61,502 nucleotides of DNA from a bacterium (GTDB lineage Bacteria > Zhuqueibacterota > QNDG01 > JAGLOF01): the NCBI GenBank assembly GCA_016934955.1, contig JAFGRY010000049.1, positions 1 through 61,502 on the forward strand, written 5' to 3'. Positions 60,296-61,502 of the stretch are shown in pieces. The number at the start of each line of letters is the position of its first letter. The stretch's first letter is position 1. A model generated the notes under the pieces. The model made no database searches and was not told the origin of the DNA. It worked only from the letters and a program-made list of their open reading frames with translations. The position numbers were made by a program, and so were the translations under genes.

Positions 60296-61502
60296 ATGAT
60301 GAAAAAGTATTTCTCAACACTCGCCTCAGCGGTTCTTTTCACCATGGTGACGTGTCTTGCCTTCGCGGGAACCACCGGGAAAATTGCCGGAAAAATTACC
60401 GACAAGGCAACAGGTGCTCCTCTCGCGGGCGTCAATATTGTTATTGAGGGCACGATGCGGGGAACTGCTTCAGATGTGAACGGGAATTATGTGATATTGC
60501 ATATCCCGCCCGGGACCTATTCTCTCAAAGCGACGATGATCGGCTATGGTCCGATGACGGTAAAAGAAGTGCGTGTCAAAATTGACCTGACGACACGTGT
60601 CGATATGCAGCTCACCGAGCAGGTCGTGGAAGGACAGGGCGTGACTATCATCGCGGAAAGCAAGCTGATTCAGGAGGATGAAGTCTCGACACGCCATTAT
60701 ATTTCCGCGGATGAGATGACGGTGATGCCGGTCGATAATTTTCAGGAAATCGCCAAAAATCAGGCAGGTGTCGTGGGAAATCATTTCCGCGGCGGCCGCA
60801 GCAACGAGGTTCTCGTGCTCATTGATGGAATTCCGGTAAAGGACCCTGCCGGCACCTATTCCGACGGTGTAACCGAACTTGCCGGATTCACAGGCGATGT
60901 TCCGGAATTCGGTATTCAGGAACTGGAAGTCTCCCTGGGAGGATTCGGCGCTGAATACGGGAACGTTCAGTCAGGGGTTCTCAATGTGGCTCTCAAAGAA
61001 GGGCGGCAGAAGTATGCCGGTAATCTCCGCTTTACTTCTACTGATTTCGGCACCAGCAGTATGACAACACAATTATTGCAGAATATTTATGAAATAAGCC
61101 TGAACGGCCCCGAGCCTGTGACATCCCAGCTACTTCGCAGGGCCGGGATCAATCTTCCCGGAGCGCTGACTTTCTCTCTTTCCGGAGAAATCACGGACAA
61201 AGATCAGGGATACTATCTTAACCAGCAAAGTTACAATCAGTCGTTTCAGGGGAAATTGACGTATAAAATATCACCCACTCTCAAACTGACCTACGGCCGG
61301 CTTCTCAGCAAGCGAAACTGGGACGAGTTTTATTTTCCCGCGTCAAAATACGGGCCCGGTCCGGATTATCCAGAGAATGAATATCAATATGTAGACAACA
61401 ACAGACTCATGCATTACATCTACGTCAATGATCCCACCAGGTACACACAGGGAGAAATTCAGAATAGCGAAGGCATATTTGAAGGCAATCCCTACAGTTC
61501 GA
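60296..61502 (+). CDS. TonB-dependent outer membrane receptor, N-terminal part (truncated by window edge)
   Basis: 402 codons run to the window end without a stop. The ATG at 60296 (a second ATG follows at once) has AGAGGTG upstream. A signal peptide (KKYFSTLASAVLFTMVTCLAFA) is followed by a carboxypeptidase-regulatory-like domain (about 28-110: GKIAGKITDKATGAPLAGVN, GNYVILHIPPGTYSLKATMIGY). Next comes a TonB plug domain (about 130-245: EIAKNQAGVV, FRGGRSNEVLVLIDGIPV, GGFGAEYGNVQSGVLNV) and the first strands of the barrel. It imports an unknown large substrate across the outer membrane in concert with TonB. Whether a SusD-like partner follows lies outside the window. The substrate may be a glycan or peptide but nothing in the visible part decides this. 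Confidence 0.9.
   Translation, partial: MMKKYFSTLASAVLFTMVTCLAFAGTTGKIAGKITDKATGAPLAGVNIVIEGTMRGTASDVNGNYVILHIPPGTYSLKATMIGYGPMTVKEVRVKIDLTTRVDMQLTEQVVEGQGVTIIAESKLIQEDEVSTRHYISADEMTVMPVDNFQEIAKNQAGVVGNHFRGGRSNEVLVLIDGIPVKDPAGTYSDGVTELAGFTGDVPEFGIQELEVSLGGFGAEYGNVQSGVLNVALKEGRQKYAGNLRFTSTDFGTSSMTTQLLQNIYEISLNGPEPVTSQLLRRAGINLPGALTFSLSGEITDKDQGYYLNQQSYNQSFQGKLTYKISPTLKLTYGRLLSKRNWDEFYFPASKYGPGPDYPENEYQYVDNNRLMHYIYVNDPTRYTQGEIQNSEGIFEGNPYSS

Noticed and set aside
1..61502. CRISPR array, tRNA or rRNA genes, insertion sequences or phage genes
   Set aside because: No regularly spaced repeats, no clover-leaf candidates noticed by eye, no transposase or integrase frames. A tRNA search could not be run, so this is by inspection only.

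Overview
The window looks like a chromosomal segment of a Gram-negative bacterium of the FCB (Fibrobacteres-Chlorobi-Bacteroidetes) superphylum, probably one of the less cultured lineages such as KSB1, Calditrichota, Marinimicrobia or Ignavibacteria. The evidence is five type-IX-secretion C-terminal sorting domains carrying the 'NYPNPFNP' signature, a GWxTD-domain protein, a TonB-dependent receptor with a carboxypeptidase-regulatory N-terminus, many lipoproteins, and a promoter-like TAnnTTT(G) element. The exact phylum is inference.

Layout. From base 2 to 51315 every gene I can support is on the + strand, about 50 kb in one direction. Region A (1-7953) holds the tail of a secreted protein, a GWxTD protein, a GHL10 glycosidase, a TolB-like propeller lipoprotein-sized protein and a multidomain secreted N-acetylmuramoyl-L-alanine amidase. 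Region B (8001-28980) is a peptidoglycan (muropeptide) catabolic core: COG4299 membrane protein, glycosyltransferase, MurNAc/GlcNAc kinase, acyl carrier protein, ADP-forming acyl-CoA ligase, glucosamine-6-phosphate deaminase, DUF4954 protein, amidase lipoprotein, NlpC/P60 endopeptidase, exported dipeptide epimerase, tandem-SIS MurQ/GCKR-type etherase, NamZ exo-muramidase, a GHL10-NamZ fusion lipoprotein and an exported creatininase-family hydrolase. Region C (29055-34733) encodes EtfB, EtfA with a ferredoxin-like N-terminus, a GlcD/D-lactate-dehydrogenase-type flavoprotein and a sodium/solute symporter. Region D (34903-50441) encodes a metallophosphatase-propeller lipoprotein, DUF1460 amidase, SpoIID-like lytic transglycosylase, an alpha-oxoamine synthase, diaminopimelate decarboxylase, aldo/keto reductase, D-aminoacylase, a golvesin/amidase lipoprotein and a large secreted glycosidase-like protein.

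Region E (50467-55367) has an AraC regulator converging on a minus-strand corrinoid methyltransferase operon: URO-D/MtaA-like protein, corrinoid protein, MtaB-type methanol:corrinoid methyltransferase and a MetH-activation-domain protein. Region F (55600-61502) has a second, cytoplasmic dipeptide epimerase, a lipoprotein glutamate racemase, a minus-strand secreted C39-like protease and the start of a TonB-dependent receptor.

How it fits together (inference from family functions). Amidases, NlpC/P60, DUF1460, SpoIID, GHL10 and NamZ would break murein into MurNAc, GlcNAc and peptides. A kinase and the MurQ-like etherase would give GlcNAc-6-P plus D-lactate, and the Etf-GlcD complex could oxidise that D-lactate. 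NagB and the ADP-forming acyl-CoA ligase would take the amino sugar and acetyl-CoA to energy. Epimerases, glutamate racemase, D-aminoacylase and DAP decarboxylase would process L-Ala-D-Glu-mDAP peptides. No NagA, NagZ, AmpG or AnmK is in the window. I see no tRNA, rRNA, CRISPR array or insertion sequence.
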